Assembly (NCBI GenBank): GCA_026397915.1
Contig: JAPLTX010000019.1
Coordinates: 1 to 64,000 of the forward strand
Reading direction: 5' to 3'
DNA from: Verrucomicrobiota bacterium
GTDB lineage: Bacteria > Verrucomicrobiota > Verrucomicrobiia > CAIQCK01
Length of the DNA stretch: 64,000 bases
Position 1 is the first letter of the stretch. Each line of letters begins with the position of its first letter. The notes beneath the pieces are model-generated. The model saw only the letters and a list, made by a program, of their open reading frames with translations, searched no databases and was not told the origin of the DNA. Both the position numbers and the translations under genes were made by a program. This document shows positions 33,814 to 43,064 of this stretch, piece after piece.

Positions 33814-35055
33814 ATGACTTCCAGAGAACGAGTTCTGTCGGCGCTGAATCATCGCGAGCCGGATCGCGTGCCGCTCGACCTGTCGGGCCACCGCTCGTCG
33901 GGCATCGCTGCCATCGCCTACGCGAAACTCCGCGATTTTCTCGGCCTGCCGAAGAAGCCGATTCGCGTCTATGACCCGGTGCAGCAACTGGCCATCGTGG
34001 ATGAGGACGTGCTGGAACGGTTTGGCGTGGACACAATCGAACTGGGGCGAGCGTTTGCGTTGGATGACGCTTGCTGGAGCGACTGGGTGCTGCCGGACGG
34101 CACGCCGTGCCAGATGCCGCGATGGGCGTTGCCAGAGCGCGACGGAAACCGCTGGGTGATTCGCTCCAGCAAGACCGGCCGCGTCATCGCCCAGATGCCG
34201 GACGGCGCGCTGTATTTCGAGCAGACCTACTGGCCGTTCGCCGAGGAGACGCCGGATCACGACCGCATCGCCGACGTGCTGACGGAGTGCATGTGGACCG
34301 CCATCGCCTCGCCGCCGGGGCCGCTGATCGCCGGGCCGGACGGGACGAAGCTTCTCCGCGATGGCGCGCGAAAGCTGCGGCAGCAGACCGACCGCGCCAT
34401 CATCGGCCTTTTCGGCGGCAATCAGTTGGAGATGGGCCAGTTTCTCTACCGCAACGACAACTTCTTCATGCTGCTGGCCGGCGAGCCGGAGCGAGCGCAC
34501 GATTTCCTCGACAGGATCACCGCGATGTATTTGAGGAACCTGGAGAAGTTCCTCGCTGCGGTCGGCGACAGCATTGACATCATTGTCTTCGGCGACGATC
34601 TCGGCATGCAGACCGGGCCACAGATATCGCCGGCGATGTATCGGGAGTTTTTCAAACCGCGCCACCAAATGCTCTGGAATCGCGCTAAGAAGCTTGCGCC
34701 GGTGAAGGTGATGCTGCACTGCTGCGGCGGCGTGCATGAGCTGTTGCCGGATCTCATCGAAGCCGGGCTGGACGCGATCAACCCGGTCCAGATTTCGTGC
34801 CGCGGCATGGACGCGGCGGGATTAAAGAAGGAGTTTGGCCGCGACCTCACGTTTTGGGGCGGCGGCTGCGACACGCGCGACGTGTTACCACTCGCCGCGC
34901 CGGAGCAGGTGCATCGCCATGTCCTCAAACAGCTCCGCATTCTTGTCCCCGGCGGTGGCTTCGTTTTCCAGCAGGTCCACAACGCCCTCGCGAACGTCCC
35001 GCCGCAAAACATTGTCGCCATGCTCGACGCCGTCGCCAAATTCAATCATTCATGA
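33814..35055 (+). CDS. URO-D family protein (corrinoid methyltransferase-like), second paralogue
   Basis: The ATG at 33814 starts MTSRERVLSALNHREPDRVP, the usual beginning of this family; the frame is open far upstream but overlaps the kinase on the other strand. Features are DLSGHRSSGIAAIAYAKL, VFGDDLGMQTGPQISPAMYR, the H-C-C motif in KVMLHCCGGVHELLPDLIEA and WGGGCDTRDVLPLAAPEQVH, where the Cys is in the right area to be a third zinc ligand. It is about 60 residues longer than the paralogue at 3777. The product is probably a zinc-dependent methyltransferase-like enzyme rather than HemE. It is translationally coupled (ATGA) to the HAD phosphatase. Confidence 0.8.
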   Translation: MTSRERVLSALNHREPDRVPLDLSGHRSSGIAAIAYAKLRDFLGLPKKPIRVYDPVQQLAIVDEDVLERFGVDTIELGRAFALDDACWSDWVLPDGTPCQMPRWALPERDGNRWVIRSSKTGRVIAQMPDGALYFEQTYWPFAEETPDHDRIADVLTECMWTAIASPPGPLIAGPDGTKLLRDGARKLRQQTDRAIIGLFGGNQLEMGQFLYRNDNFFMLLAGEPERAHDFLDRITAMYLRNLEKFLAAVGDSIDIIVFGDDLGMQTGPQISPAMYREFFKPRHQMLWNRAKKLAPVKVMLHCCGGVHELLPDLIEAGLDAINPVQISCRGMDAAGLKKEFGRDLTFWGGGCDTRDVLPLAAPEQVHRHVLKQLRILVPGGGFVFQQVHNALANVPPQNIVAMLDAVAKFNHS

Positions 35056-35699
35056 AATACAAAGCAGTCCTTTTTGATCTTGATGGAACGTTGCTCGACA
35101 CTCTGGAAGACCTCGCGGATTCCATGAACGCCGCGCTGACCCGCGTCAGCGCGGCGCCGCATCCGGTGGTGGACTACCGTTACTTCGTCGGCGACGGTGT
35201 GCTCACACTCTGTCACCGTGTGCTGCCGGCCGGCCGCCGCGACGAGGCGACGATCAAGGCCACCGCAGCGGCGATGCGCGAGGAATACGGCGCGCGATGG
35301 GCGGCCAAGACACGGCCGTATCCCGGCATCCCGGAATTGCTCGACACGCTGACCGCGCGCGGCGTCGCGATGGCCGTTCTCTCCAACAAGAACAATGACT
35401 TCACCAAGCTCTGCGTGGAAAAACTGCTCGGCCGCTGGCGGTTCAATGCCGTGCAGGGCCTCGACGAGACGATTCACAAGAAGCCCGACCCGTCCGGCGC
35501 GCTATCGGTCGCGCAGCGGTTGAAGATCGCCCCAGCCGACTTCCTCTATCTCGGCGACACGAACACTGACATGAAGACCGCCGTTGCCGCCGGAATGTTT
35601 CCGGTCGGCGCGCTGTGGGGATTCCGCACGGCGGAGGAACTCACCGCCAGCGGCGCAAAAGTGATGATCGCGAAGCCGACGGATTTGCTGTCGCTCTGA
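35052..35699 (+). CDS. HAD-family hydrolase (phosphoglycolate phosphatase-like)
   Basis: The ATG at 35052 overlaps the URO-D stop. All four HAD motifs are present: DLDGTLLDT (nucleophile Asp10 and Asp12), VLSNKNN, the Lys in IHKKPDP and YLGDTNTDMKTA. A helical cap of the Gph/PGMB (C1) type lies between motifs I and II. At 215 residues it has the normal length of Gph-type phosphatases, which dephosphorylate 2-phosphoglycolate and other small sugar phosphates. Coupling to a URO-D paralogue is not a classical arrangement, so the true substrate remains open. Confidence 0.85.
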   Translation: MKYKAVLFDLDGTLLDTLEDLADSMNAALTRVSAAPHPVVDYRYFVGDGVLTLCHRVLPAGRRDEATIKATAAAMREEYGARWAAKTRPYPGIPELLDTLTARGVAMAVLSNKNNDFTKLCVEKLLGRWRFNAVQGLDETIHKKPDPSGALSVAQRLKIAPADFLYLGDTNTDMKTAVAAGMFPVGALWGFRTAEELTASGAKVMIAKPTDLLSL

Positions 35700-35718
35700 G
35701 CCAGCTATGTGGTCGGAA

Positions 35719-35777
35719 CAGCCCCTCACCCCGGCCCTCTCCCCATCCGATGGGGAGAGGGCAAGGGTGAGGGGCTG
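35719..35777. terminator. Long GC-rich inverted repeat between convergent genes
   Basis: CAGCCCCTCACC at the left pairs with GGTGAGGGGCTG at the right, and the inner part CCCTCTCCCCATC pairs with GATGGGGAGAGGG, with one unpaired stretch. The arms fall into loose 7-nt steps. It lies between the HAD and OYE-GltD genes, which point at each other, so it can serve as a bidirectional terminator. CCCTCTCCC/GGGAGAGGG repeats of this sort occur widely in GC-rich bacterial genomes. The remaining gap shows nothing else. Confidence 0.7.
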
Positions 35778-35809
35778 CGACGGTTGAGCGGCTGAAACCA
35801 AGAGCTACT

Positions 35810-38473
35810 TCACGCTCGCGATTTTCCGCCGCTCTGCACGCGGACGGCCACCGGTTCGGCCAGCAGAAACTCATCAATATACCGCGCGGCGCGCGCGCCC
35901 TCGGCAACGGCTTGGACGACCGTGGTGCCGCCGTTGACGATGTCGCCGGCGGCGAAGACGCCGGGACGCGAGGTTTCCAGCGTGTCTTCGTGGACCCAGA
36001 CCAGATCGTCATCGGTGAAGCGCACTCCGGGCAACGCGGGTTTGAGAGCGTCGTCCGGCCGCTGGCCGATGGCCTCGATGACGAGGTCGGCGGGTAGCGC
36101 GTGCTCCGAGCCGGGAATCGGTTCGGGCAAGCGCCGGCCTTTGGCGTCGAGCCGGCCTAATCGGGTGCGGACGACTTTTAGGCTGATGAGTTTGCCTTGA
36201 GCGTCAGCGATGTAGTCGAGCGGCGCGGTCAGCGTCAGCAGGTTGATACCCGTCTCGATGGCTTCGTTGCGTTCGTGCGGCCACGCCGGCATCTCGGCGA
36301 ACGAGCGCCGATAAACGATGGAGACTTGGTCCGCGCCGGCGTGTTTGGCCGAGATTGCGGCGTCTATGGCGGTGTTGCCGCCGCCGAGGACCAGCACGGT
36401 GCCTGAAACTGTCACGCCTTTTTTCGCGCGCGCCAAAAACTCCAGCGCGCTCACGACGCCCGACTTCGGCCGCGTGGCACCCGGCAGCGGCACGGACTTG
36501 CTGAGGCCGATGGCGAGCAGCGCGGCGTGAAAACCTTCGGCCATCAAGCGGTCGAGGTTGTAGCTGTTGTTAAGCGCGGCGTTGTAGCGGCGGGTGACGT
36601 TGCCGCTGGAGGCGAGCACATCCTGGATTTCACGCCGTAGAATCGGGTCGGGCAGGCGGTCGGCCGGAATCGAGTCATGCGCGGCGCCGCCCGGCGTGGC
36701 GCTACGGTCGAACAAAGTCACCGCGTGGCCGAGCAACGCGAGCTTGGCGGCGGCAGCGACGCCAGCCGGGCCTGCGCCGATGACAGCGACTTTCTTGTCG
36801 GTGGGCGCGGACGCCAGGTGCGCTTCGGCGACCCAGCCTTCCTCGACGGCTTTGCGAGCGACCCATCGTTGCAGGTGGCGGATCGGCACCGGGAACGAGT
36901 AACGCCGGTTGTTACAGTTGGCTTCGCACTGCGTCTCCGCCGGGCAGACGTAGCCGCACACAGCCGCGAGCGCGTTGGCCTCGCGCAGTGTCTCGTAAGC
37001 CTCGCGGAACCGGCCCGCTGCGACGTGGGCGACGAACTTGGGGATGTTCACGCGCGCCGGGCAACCGTTCACGCATGTCGGATCGTTGCATTGGCGGCAG
37101 GTCTTCGCCATCTGAATGATGGTATCGAGCGCCTCGGCACGGCCCTGTTTGTAAATCGGCTCGTAAACTTCGCCGTCACGCGGCACGCAGCCGGCCCGGC
37201 CACCATCGCGCATGATCTGCGTGCAAGCGGAGCAGGTGACGCAAACTTTCAGCGGATCGAGCTGGCCACGCTCCTTCAGCGCGCGGGCGAAATCGGGATA
37301 CGCGAACGCCATCCGTCCGACGCCGACGAGTGAGACCCAGCCTTTGCGGACATTTGCCGCGCCGAGATGCGGGAAAAACTGCCGCAGCCACGAGTTGCCG
37401 CCGCCGATCACTAGCATGTTTGGCACTGCTGCCTGCACTTGGCGCACGACATTGACGAACCGCGCGACGCCGGCCAGCGGCGACTCCGGCGGCAACGACG
37501 CGCCCGCTGTCGGCAGGTCGAACGGTCGGTTGATGTGAGGATTAAAATACGGATTGCCGATGGTGATGTTCACCAGCGGCGCGCCTTGGCTTTGGAGGAA
37601 GCGGACGATCTCGATCGGCTCGACGAGGTCGGGCTTGGTCGGGTCGGCCTGGTCCACGCCGAAACCGTAGGGATACGCCATCGCGTCGTAGGCGTTCAAT
37701 CGCGAGGTCACCAGCAGGTCCGGCGCGGCGGCGCGGATTTTCGCCACGACGTTTCGCAGGAAACGTGAGCGGTTCTCGAACGAGCCGCCGTAACGGCTGT
37801 CTTGCCGCGTGTGCGACGCGAGCAACTCCGACACCAAATAGCGGTGGCACGCCTTCACGTCCACGCCATCAAAACCGGCGCGTTGCGCGCAGAGCGCGGC
37901 GTCCACGTAGCGATCCTCCAGCCGTTCCAGATCCTCGTCCGTGATGAGCGGATAGGCCGGCGGCAGATTGTGCGTCGGGTCGAGAAACCGCGAGTGATGC
38001 GCGATGATCGGCTGCGGCTTGTTCACTGGCCGGCTGTAGCGGCCCGAGTGCGTCAACTGCACGATCAACATCGGCCGGTGCTTCGCACCACAAGCGTCGC
38101 GCGCGGCCTTGCGCGCCTCGCCCACGAGTTGCGTGAACGCGGCGATGGTCTTTTCGTGGAGCCACAACTGCCGCGGATTCGCCCGCCCCTCCGGCACCAC
38201 CGCCGTCGCCTCCACCCACAGCAGCCCCGCGCCGCCCGCGGCGAACCGCCGGTAGCGCCGGAATGTGAGCTGGTCCGGCGAACCATCCGCCAGTCCATCG
38301 CAGCCTTCCATCGGCAACACCACCATCCGGTTCGGCAGCGTGAACCCTCCGGCCCTCACCGGCTCCAGCAGCGGGCGCAAGTCGTCGCTCAACTCCAGGT
38401 CGAGGCCCAACTCCGCGATGCGCCGACGCACCTCGTCCGGCGAGTGGAAATGAAACTGTTCATGCTCGGTCAT
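35810..38473 (-). CDS. Fusion flavoprotein: NADH:flavin oxidoreductase (OYE-like) + glutamate-synthase-small-subunit-like
   Basis: The start at 38473 (MTEHEQFHFHSPDEVRRRIA) is preferred to an upstream frame. Residues about 35-400 are an OYE/enoate-reductase TIM barrel (LPNRMVVLPMEG, LIVQLTHSGRYSRP, GFDGVDVKACH, RYGGSFENRSRFL). Cys411, 414, 417 and 429 form the 4Fe-4S site seen in 2,4-dienoyl-CoA reductase. A GltD-type two-cluster ferredoxin domain follows (Cys 459-471 and 506-520), then the FAD motif GAGPAG at 566-571 and the NAD(P) motif LGGGNTAIDAA. The barrel with Fe-S/FAD modules resembles DCR/TMADH enzymes, with an extra GltD cluster domain in place of the usual linker. It should move electrons from NAD(P)H to an unsaturated substrate; the substrate is unknown. 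Confidence 0.85.
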   Translation of the reverse strand: MTEHEQFHFHSPDEVRRRIAELGLDLELSDDLRPLLEPVRAGGFTLPNRMVVLPMEGCDGLADGSPDQLTFRRYRRFAAGGAGLLWVEATAVVPEGRANPRQLWLHEKTIAAFTQLVGEARKAARDACGAKHRPMLIVQLTHSGRYSRPVNKPQPIIAHHSRFLDPTHNLPPAYPLITDEDLERLEDRYVDAALCAQRAGFDGVDVKACHRYLVSELLASHTRQDSRYGGSFENRSRFLRNVVAKIRAAAPDLLVTSRLNAYDAMAYPYGFGVDQADPTKPDLVEPIEIVRFLQSQGAPLVNITIGNPYFNPHINRPFDLPTAGASLPPESPLAGVARFVNVVRQVQAAVPNMLVIGGGNSWLRQFFPHLGAANVRKGWVSLVGVGRMAFAYPDFARALKERGQLDPLKVCVTCSACTQIMRDGGRAGCVPRDGEVYEPIYKQGRAEALDTIIQMAKTCRQCNDPTCVNGCPARVNIPKFVAHVAAGRFREAYETLREANALAAVCGYVCPAETQCEANCNNRRYSFPVPIRHLQRWVARKAVEEGWVAEAHLASAPTDKKVAVIGAGPAGVAAAAKLALLGHAVTLFDRSATPGGAAHDSIPADRLPDPILRREIQDVLASSGNVTRRYNAALNNSYNLDRLMAEGFHAALLAIGLSKSVPLPGATRPKSGVVSALEFLARAKKGVTVSGTVLVLGGGNTAIDAAISAKHAGADQVSIVYRRSFAEMPAWPHERNEAIETGINLLTLTAPLDYIADAQGKLISLKVVRTRLGRLDAKGRRLPEPIPGSEHALPADLVIEAIGQRPDDALKPALPGVRFTDDDLVWVHEDTLETSRPGVFAAGDIVNGGTTVVQAVAEGARAARYIDEFLLAEPVAVRVQSGGKSRA

Positions 38474-38846
38474 GGTCGTTGTTCTCCACGCGATCAGCGT
38501 CGCGCACTCTAACCACAATCTCTGTTGGGCCGAAAGCGAATTCCTGCACCGGTTCGTTCCCTCGCCGTGGCCGTTGTCAGTGTCTTAGGTGGACCGCGAC
38601 CTTCGGGCGCGGTGGCTGTTGTCGGCGAAAATTAGCGCGCCCGGAGGCTTCACTCGGCCAACCAACCACCATTGACTCTGCGGTTCGGACGTCCACCGGA
38701 GTTAGCCAAGGTTTAGGCGAACTGGGACGCCCATTTCGCGTGGCTCAGGAAGCAGCCGGTCAGGCAGGCGGACCCGGTGGATGAATTGTGCGCGCTTGAC
38801 GAGGGGCCTCATTGACTACAGTCTTTGGCTACGACATTCGGATTCC
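38474..38846. other. Gene-free interval upstream of trpC
   Basis: These 373 bases between the divergent flavoprotein and trpC contain no credible gene. A TTGACG at 38796 and TACAGT at 38817 could be a poor promoter for trpC (15-nt spacing, shorter than ideal). No leader peptide with consecutive Trp codons or attenuator hairpin pair was seen. Confidence 0.3.
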
Positions 38847-39680
38847 ATGACCATCCTCGACACCATCATCACCCAGAAGCGCATCGAGGTCGCGGCGTTG
38901 CAACCGCGCGCGGCGGAGTTGAAACGGCTCGCGGCGGCCCGGAGCGAGCGGCGCGACTTCGTGGCGGCATTGCGGCGAACGGATGGTCGCATGGCGCTCA
39001 TCGCAGAGGTGAAGAAGGCGTCGCCGTCAGCGGGCGTCATCCGGCCGGATTTCGATCCGGTGGCCATTGCGCGCGACTACGAGCGCGGCGGCGCGGCGTG
39101 CCTGAGCGTGCTAACCGACGAAAAGTTTTTCCAAGGCCATCTTGATTACCTGCGCCGCATCCGCGAGGCGGTGAGGTTGCCGTTGCTGCGGAAGGATTTC
39201 ATCGTGGACGAACTGCAAATCCACGAGGCGGTAGCGGCTGGCGCGGATTGCGTGCTGCTGATCGTGGCATGCTTGGAACAAGAGGCGCTGATGAATTTGT
39301 TGCGGGTGGCGGCGGAGTGCCGGCTCGATGCGTTGGTGGAAGTCCACGACGAGGCGGAACTGGACCGCGCGGTGGCGGCCAACGCCAGGATCATCGGAGT
39401 GAACAACCGCAACCTGAAGACATTCAAGGTGAACCTTGCGACGACGGAGCGGCTGGCGGAACGAATCGTGGAGCGTGGAGCGTGGGGCGTGAAGCGTGAG
39501 GAAGTAAAACACCCCACGCCCTGCGCCCCACGCCCTACGGTCCTCGTCGCCGAGAGCGGCATCCACACCCGCGCCGACGTGGAGCGACTGGCCCGCTGCG
39601 GCGTCAACGCCATCCTCGTCGGCGAGTCGCTCATGCGGAGCGACGACATTCCGGCGAAGGTGAGAGAACTGCTCGGATGA
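38847..39680 (+). CDS. trpC: Indole-3-glycerol-phosphate synthase
   Basis: The enzyme closes the ring of CdRP to make indole-glycerol phosphate in tryptophan synthesis. Signatures are IAEVKKASPSAGVIRPDFDP (catalytic Lys and the SPS loop), LLRKDFIVDELQIHEA, ALVEVHDEAEL, IIGVNNRNLKTFKV and VAESGIHTRADVERL. The start at 38847 gives the typical MTILDTIITQKR. At 277 residues it is about 15-20 longer than usual because an in-frame repeat tract (39468-39539) adds VERGAWGVKREEVKHPTPCA and a few more residues between helix 7 and strand 8, ahead of VLVAESGI. The insertion lies in a surface loop, so activity may be kept. trpF and trpB follow; trpA and trpD are absent here. Confidence 0.95.
   Translation: MTILDTIITQKRIEVAALQPRAAELKRLAAARSERRDFVAALRRTDGRMALIAEVKKASPSAGVIRPDFDPVAIARDYERGGAACLSVLTDEKFFQGHLDYLRRIREAVRLPLLRKDFIVDELQIHEAVAAGADCVLLIVACLEQEALMNLLRVAAECRLDALVEVHDEAELDRAVAANARIIGVNNRNLKTFKVNLATTERLAERIVERGAWGVKREEVKHPTPCAPRPTVLVAESGIHTRADVERLARCGVNAILVGESLMRSDDIPAKVRELLG
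39468..39539. repeat. Heptad inverted-repeat element inserted in frame in trpC
   Basis: The left arm is made of 7-nt units (GTGGAGC, GTGGAGC, GTGGGGC, GTGAAGC, GTGAGGA); the right arm is a roughly inverted set of CCACGCC/CTGCGCC units. The two could fold back on each other. It is translated without a stop as residues about 208-231 of TrpC. Confidence 0.75.
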
Positions 39681-39691
39681 AGGCAGGAGAG

Positions 39692-39749
39692 AACCACGAA
39701 ATGCACGGAATGCACGAAACCATTTTCTCTTTTCGTGCATTTCGCGGTT
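39692..39749. repeat. Inverted repeat between trpC and trpF
   Basis: AACCACGAAATGCACG at the left and CGTGCATTTCGCGGTT at the right pair with one mismatch. Inside the left arm the sequence CACGRAATG is repeated in tandem. It fills almost the whole 77-bp spacer between trpC and trpF and would form a stable mRNA hairpin that could protect or attenuate the message. Confidence 0.75.
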
Positions 39750-39757
39750 GAAACATC

Positions 39758-40387
39758 ATGCTCATCAAAATCTGCGGCATCACGAACGAAGATGACGCGC
39801 TGGCGGCGGTGAAAGCCGGCGCGGATGCGCTCGGCTTCGTGCTGTGGCCACAGAGCAAACGGTTTGTGCCGGTCGAGATGGCGGCGCGCATCGCGGAACT
39901 GGTGCCGCGTCACATGCAGCGCGTGGCCGTGCTGGTGAATCCGTCCCGTGAGGAAGTGGAACGGCTGCTCGCAGCCGGCGCGTTTGACACGTTGCAGCTT
40001 CACGGTGATGAGACACCGGAGTTCTGCGCGCAGTGGAAAGGCCGTGCAAAGGTGTGGAAGGCGTTCCGCGTGGCAGACGCCGCGAGCTTGGCGTCGCTGG
40101 CCGGCTACTCGGTCGTTGACGCAGTTTTGCTCGATAGCTACAGTCCGACCTCTCGCGGCGGCACGGGCCAGACGTTTGACTGGTTGCTCGCGCGCGAGGC
40201 GAAGAAGTTTGGCCGGCCGGTGATCCTGTCGGGCGGTTTGACACCGGCGAACGTTCGCGAAGCCGTCGTAGCCGCACGGCCCGACGGCGTGGACGTGAGC
40301 AGCGGCGTTGAGCTTTCGCCCGGCAGGAAGGAACACGAGCGCATCCGCGAGTTTATCCGTAATGCAAAAACTGAAATCACAACCTGA
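39758..40387 (+). CDS. trpF: Phosphoribosylanthranilate isomerase
   Basis: A 209-residue TIM barrel that converts PRA to CdRP in tryptophan synthesis. It opens with [27 protein letters not shown], with the catalytic Cys in KICG, and has the general-acid Asp in [22 protein letters not shown] and [11 protein letters not shown] are the phosphate-binding loops, and [19 protein letters not shown] closes the barrel. The gene follows trpC after a hairpin repeat and overlaps trpB by 26 bp. Confidence 0.97.
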   Translation: MLIKICGITNEDDALAAVKAGADALGFVLWPQSKRFVPVEMAARIAELVPRHMQRVAVLVNPSREEVERLLAAGAFDTLQLHGDETPEFCAQWKGRAKVWKAFRVADAASLASLAGYSVVDAVLLDSYSPTSRGGTGQTFDWLLAREAKKFGRPVILSGGLTPANVREAVVAARPDGVDVSSGVELSPGRKEHERIREFIRNAKTEITT

Positions 40388-41558
40388 CAAGCAGGGCCAC
40401 TTCGGTCCCTACGGCGGCATGTTCGTGCCGGAGACGCTGATGTCGGCATTGCAGGAGCTGACCGCCGAATACGACCGGGCGCGTAAGGATTCGAAGTTTA
40501 AGCGTGAGTTGGACTACTACCTGCGCGAATACGCCGGCCGGCCGACGCGGCTCTATTTTGCCGAGCGACTGACGCGCGAGCTGGGCGGCGCGAAGATTTA
40601 CCTCAAGCGTGAGGACATGCTCCACACCGGTGCGCACAAGATCAACAACTGCCTCGGCCAGGTGTTGCTGGCGCGGCGGCTCGGCAAGCGGCGGATCATC
40701 GCCGAGACCGGTGCGGGCCAGCATGGCGTGGCGACGGCGACGGTGGCGGCGATGTTCGGCATGGAGTGCGTCATCTACATGGGCGAGGTGGACATGGCCC
40801 GCCAGGCGCTCAACGTCTATCGCATGAGGCTGCTCGGCTCGAAGGTCGTCGGCGTCAGCGCCGGTCAGCGCACGCTCAAGGAGGCCATTAGCGAAGCGAT
40901 GCGTGACTGGACCACCAACGTCCGCACGACGCATTACATCCTTGGCAGCGCGCTTGGCAGCCATCCGTATCCGATGATGGTGCGCGATTTCCAGAGCTGC
41001 ATTGGACGCGAGGCGCGGCGGCAGATTTTGGCGAAGGAAGGCCGGTTGCCCGACGCGATCGTCGCGTGCGTCGGCGGCGGCTCGAACTCCATCGGCATTT
41101 TTCATCCGTTCCTCGCTGACAAAAAGGTGCAGCTCATTGGAGTCGAAGCTGGCGGGCGAGGCATTCGGCCAGGCGATCACGCGGCGCGGTTCGCAGGCGG
41201 CTCGCTCGGTGTGTTGCAGGGCACGCGGACCTACGTGCTCCAGAACACCGACGGGCAAATCGAGTTGACGCACTCGGTCAGCGCGGGCCTCGACTACGCG
41301 GCGGTCGGGCCGGAACACGCGTGGCTGCGCGACCTCAAGCGCATCGAATACACCTACGCCACAGACGACGAAGCGCTGCGAGCGTTCCGGTTCCTCGCCG
41401 AGAAGGAAGGCATCATCCCGGCGCTGGAGAGCGCGCACGCTGTGGCACACACGATGAAACTGGCGCCGAAGATGAAGAAGCGCCAGATCGTCATCATCAA
41501 CCTTTCCGGTCGCGGCGACAAAGACGTGCAACAGGTGGCAGAGATTGTGAAGCTATGA
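40362..41558 (+). CDS. trpB: Tryptophan synthase beta chain
   Basis: The ATG at 40362 gives the normal N-terminus ([20 protein letters not shown]); an earlier in-frame start lies deep in trpF. PLP-dependent synthesis of tryptophan from indole and serine is supported by [20 protein letters not shown] (PLP Lys), [33 protein letters not shown] and the phosphate loop [15 protein letters not shown]. Length 398 is typical of TrpB1. The alpha-subunit gene does not follow, although TrpB1 normally works with TrpA, so trpA must lie elsewhere. The stop overlaps the yicC start (ATGA). Confidence 0.97.
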   Translation: MQKLKSQPDKQGHFGPYGGMFVPETLMSALQELTAEYDRARKDSKFKRELDYYLREYAGRPTRLYFAERLTRELGGAKIYLKREDMLHTGAHKINNCLGQVLLARRLGKRRIIAETGAGQHGVATATVAAMFGMECVIYMGEVDMARQALNVYRMRLLGSKVVGVSAGQRTLKEAISEAMRDWTTNVRTTHYILGSALGSHPYPMMVRDFQSCIGREARRQILAKEGRLPDAIVACVGGGSNSIGIFHPFLADKKVQLIGVEAGGRGIRPGDHAARFAGGSLGVLQGTRTYVLQNTDGQIELTHSVSAGLDYAAVGPEHAWLRDLKRIEYTYATDDEALRAFRFLAEKEGIIPALESAHAVAHTMKLAPKMKKRQIVIINLSGRGDKDVQQVAEIVKL

Positions 41559-42433
41559 AAAGCATGACTGGCTACGGGCGCGGCGAGTGTTCGCGTCACG
41601 GCGTGAAAATCACCGTCGAGTTGAACTCGGTCAACCGCAAGCAGAGCGACATTACCATCAACCTGCCGCGTGAGCTGATCGAGTTGGAACCGCGCATCCG
41701 CGACATCATCAACACGCGCGTCGCCCGCGGCCGGCTCAACGTCGCCGTCGGTTATCATCCTGCCGCGGATCGCCCACGCGCACAAGTGCAGGTAAACATG
41801 GCGGTGGCGAAGGCTTACCTCGCCGCGACGAAAAAGCTGCATCGCGAATTGGGCATTGACGGCTCAATCACGCTCGATTCGATCCTTCGTGCGCCGGGCG
41901 TGGTGAACGTGGTCGAAGTGGAAACAGACACCGGCTCATTGGGGCCGTTGGTGGAAACGGCGCTAAACCACGCGCTGGATCGGCTGGTGAAGATGCGGGA
42001 ACGCGAAGGCAAACATCTGGCAGCCGATCTGAACAAGCGGCTCAGCCTGCTGCGCGATGGCGTTGTCAAGATTCGCGCCGAAGCTCCGAACGTGGCGAAA
42101 CGTTACCAGCAACAACTGCATACGCGCATCAAGAATTCCGGCGTGGAGTTACCGCTGGACGACGAGCGGTTGCTCAAGGAAGTGGTGATCTTTGCCGACC
42201 GCGCCGACATCACGGAGGAGTTGACGCGGCTGGCGAGCCATCTCGACCAGTTTGCTGACTGCCTCACCTCCGGCCAGCCGGTGGGACGCACGCTGGATTT
42301 TCTCTCGCAAGAGATGGGGCGCGAGATCAACACCATCGGCTCCAAGGCCAACGACATCGCCATTACGCAAACCGTGGTGATGCTGAAAGCGGAGCTTGAA
42401 AAAATCCGCGAGCAGGTGCAGAACATCGAGTAG
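41555..42433 (+). CDS. yicC: YicC-family protein (endoribonuclease-like)
   Basis: [20 protein letters not shown] at the start and the C-terminal [21 protein letters not shown] are the two signatures of the YicC/YloC family, for which an RNase activity or RNase-adaptor role has been reported in E. coli. The length of 292 residues is normal. It sits between trpB (4-nt overlap) and gmk; the yicC-gmk pairing is conserved in many bacteria, while its attachment to a trp cluster is less usual. Confidence 0.93.
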   Translation: MKSMTGYGRGECSRHGVKITVELNSVNRKQSDITINLPRELIELEPRIRDIINTRVARGRLNVAVGYHPAADRPRAQVQVNMAVAKAYLAATKKLHRELGIDGSITLDSILRAPGVVNVVEVETDTGSLGPLVETALNHALDRLVKMREREGKHLAADLNKRLSLLRDGVVKIRAEAPNVAKRYQQQLHTRIKNSGVELPLDDERLLKEVVIFADRADITEELTRLASHLDQFADCLTSGQPVGRTLDFLSQEMGREINTIGSKANDIAITQTVVMLKAELEKIREQVQNIE

Positions 42434-42439
42434 GTGCTC

Positions 42440-43057
42440 ATGAAACCCAAGGAGGGTCTTTTGATCTTGCTATCCTCGCCTTCGGGCGGCGGCAAGACCA
42501 CGCTCTGTAACCGGCTGATGGAAGCCGACCCGAACGTGGTGCGCTCGGTCTCCTGCACGACACGCCCACCGCGCGGCAACGAAACGGAGGGCCGCGACTA
42601 CTATTTTTTGGCGCGCGAAGATTTCGAGAATCGCATTGCCCGCGGTGAGTTTTTGGAACACGCGCAGGTTCACGGCCACTACTACGGCACGTTGAGGAAG
42701 ACCGTGGAAGAACTGCTGGCGGCGGGCCGCGACGTGTTGCTGAACATTGACGTGCAGGGCGCGGCGATTATCTGCAAGCTCGCAAAGGCCGACCCGCGCC
42801 TCAGCCGCTTGCTCCTGAGCGTCTTCCTGATGCCGCCGTCGTTGCAACTGCTCGAACAACGCCTACGCAAACGCGGCACCGATGACGAGGGGACCATCGC
42901 GCGGCGGCTGGCGGAAGCCAAGCGTGAGATGGCGCACTGGCATGAATACGATTATGTGATTGTGACCGGCCCGATCGAGGGGGATTATCGGCGGATGCGC
43001 GCCATCATGGATGCCGAGCGATGCCGGTTGGCGCGGCTAAGTTTCAAAACGGAGTAA
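42440..43057 (+). CDS. gmk: Guanylate kinase
   Basis: The enzyme phosphorylates GMP to GDP. The P-loop reads LSSPSGGGKTTLCNRL, the GMP-binding part has RSVSCTTRPPRGNETEGRDY followed by YFL and GEFLEHAQVHGHYYGT, and LLNIDVQGA and the LID RGTDDEGTIARRL follow. The ATG at 42440 is used; GTG at 42434, directly after the yicC stop, is an alternative. The gene usually found next, rpoZ, is missing here: coaC starts 8 nt after the gmk stop. Confidence 0.96.
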   Translation: MKPKEGLLILLSSPSGGGKTTLCNRLMEADPNVVRSVSCTTRPPRGNETEGRDYYFLAREDFENRIARGEFLEHAQVHGHYYGTLRKTVEELLAAGRDVLLNIDVQGAAIICKLAKADPRLSRLLLSVFLMPPSLQLLEQRLRKRGTDDEGTIARRLAEAKREMAHWHEYDYVIVTGPIEGDYRRMRAIMDAERCRLARLSFKTE

Positions 43058-43064
43058 TGGGGCG

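Noticed and set aside
33797-33825. GTAG followed by AGTCA…TGACT near the second URO-D start
   Set aside because: The stem is only five bases with a long loop and lacks the TCC/TCT loop of the other REPs, so I do not count it as a REP.
38519-38846. trp leader/attenuator upstream of trpC
   Set aside because: No short peptide with adjacent Trp codons and no competing hairpins were found.
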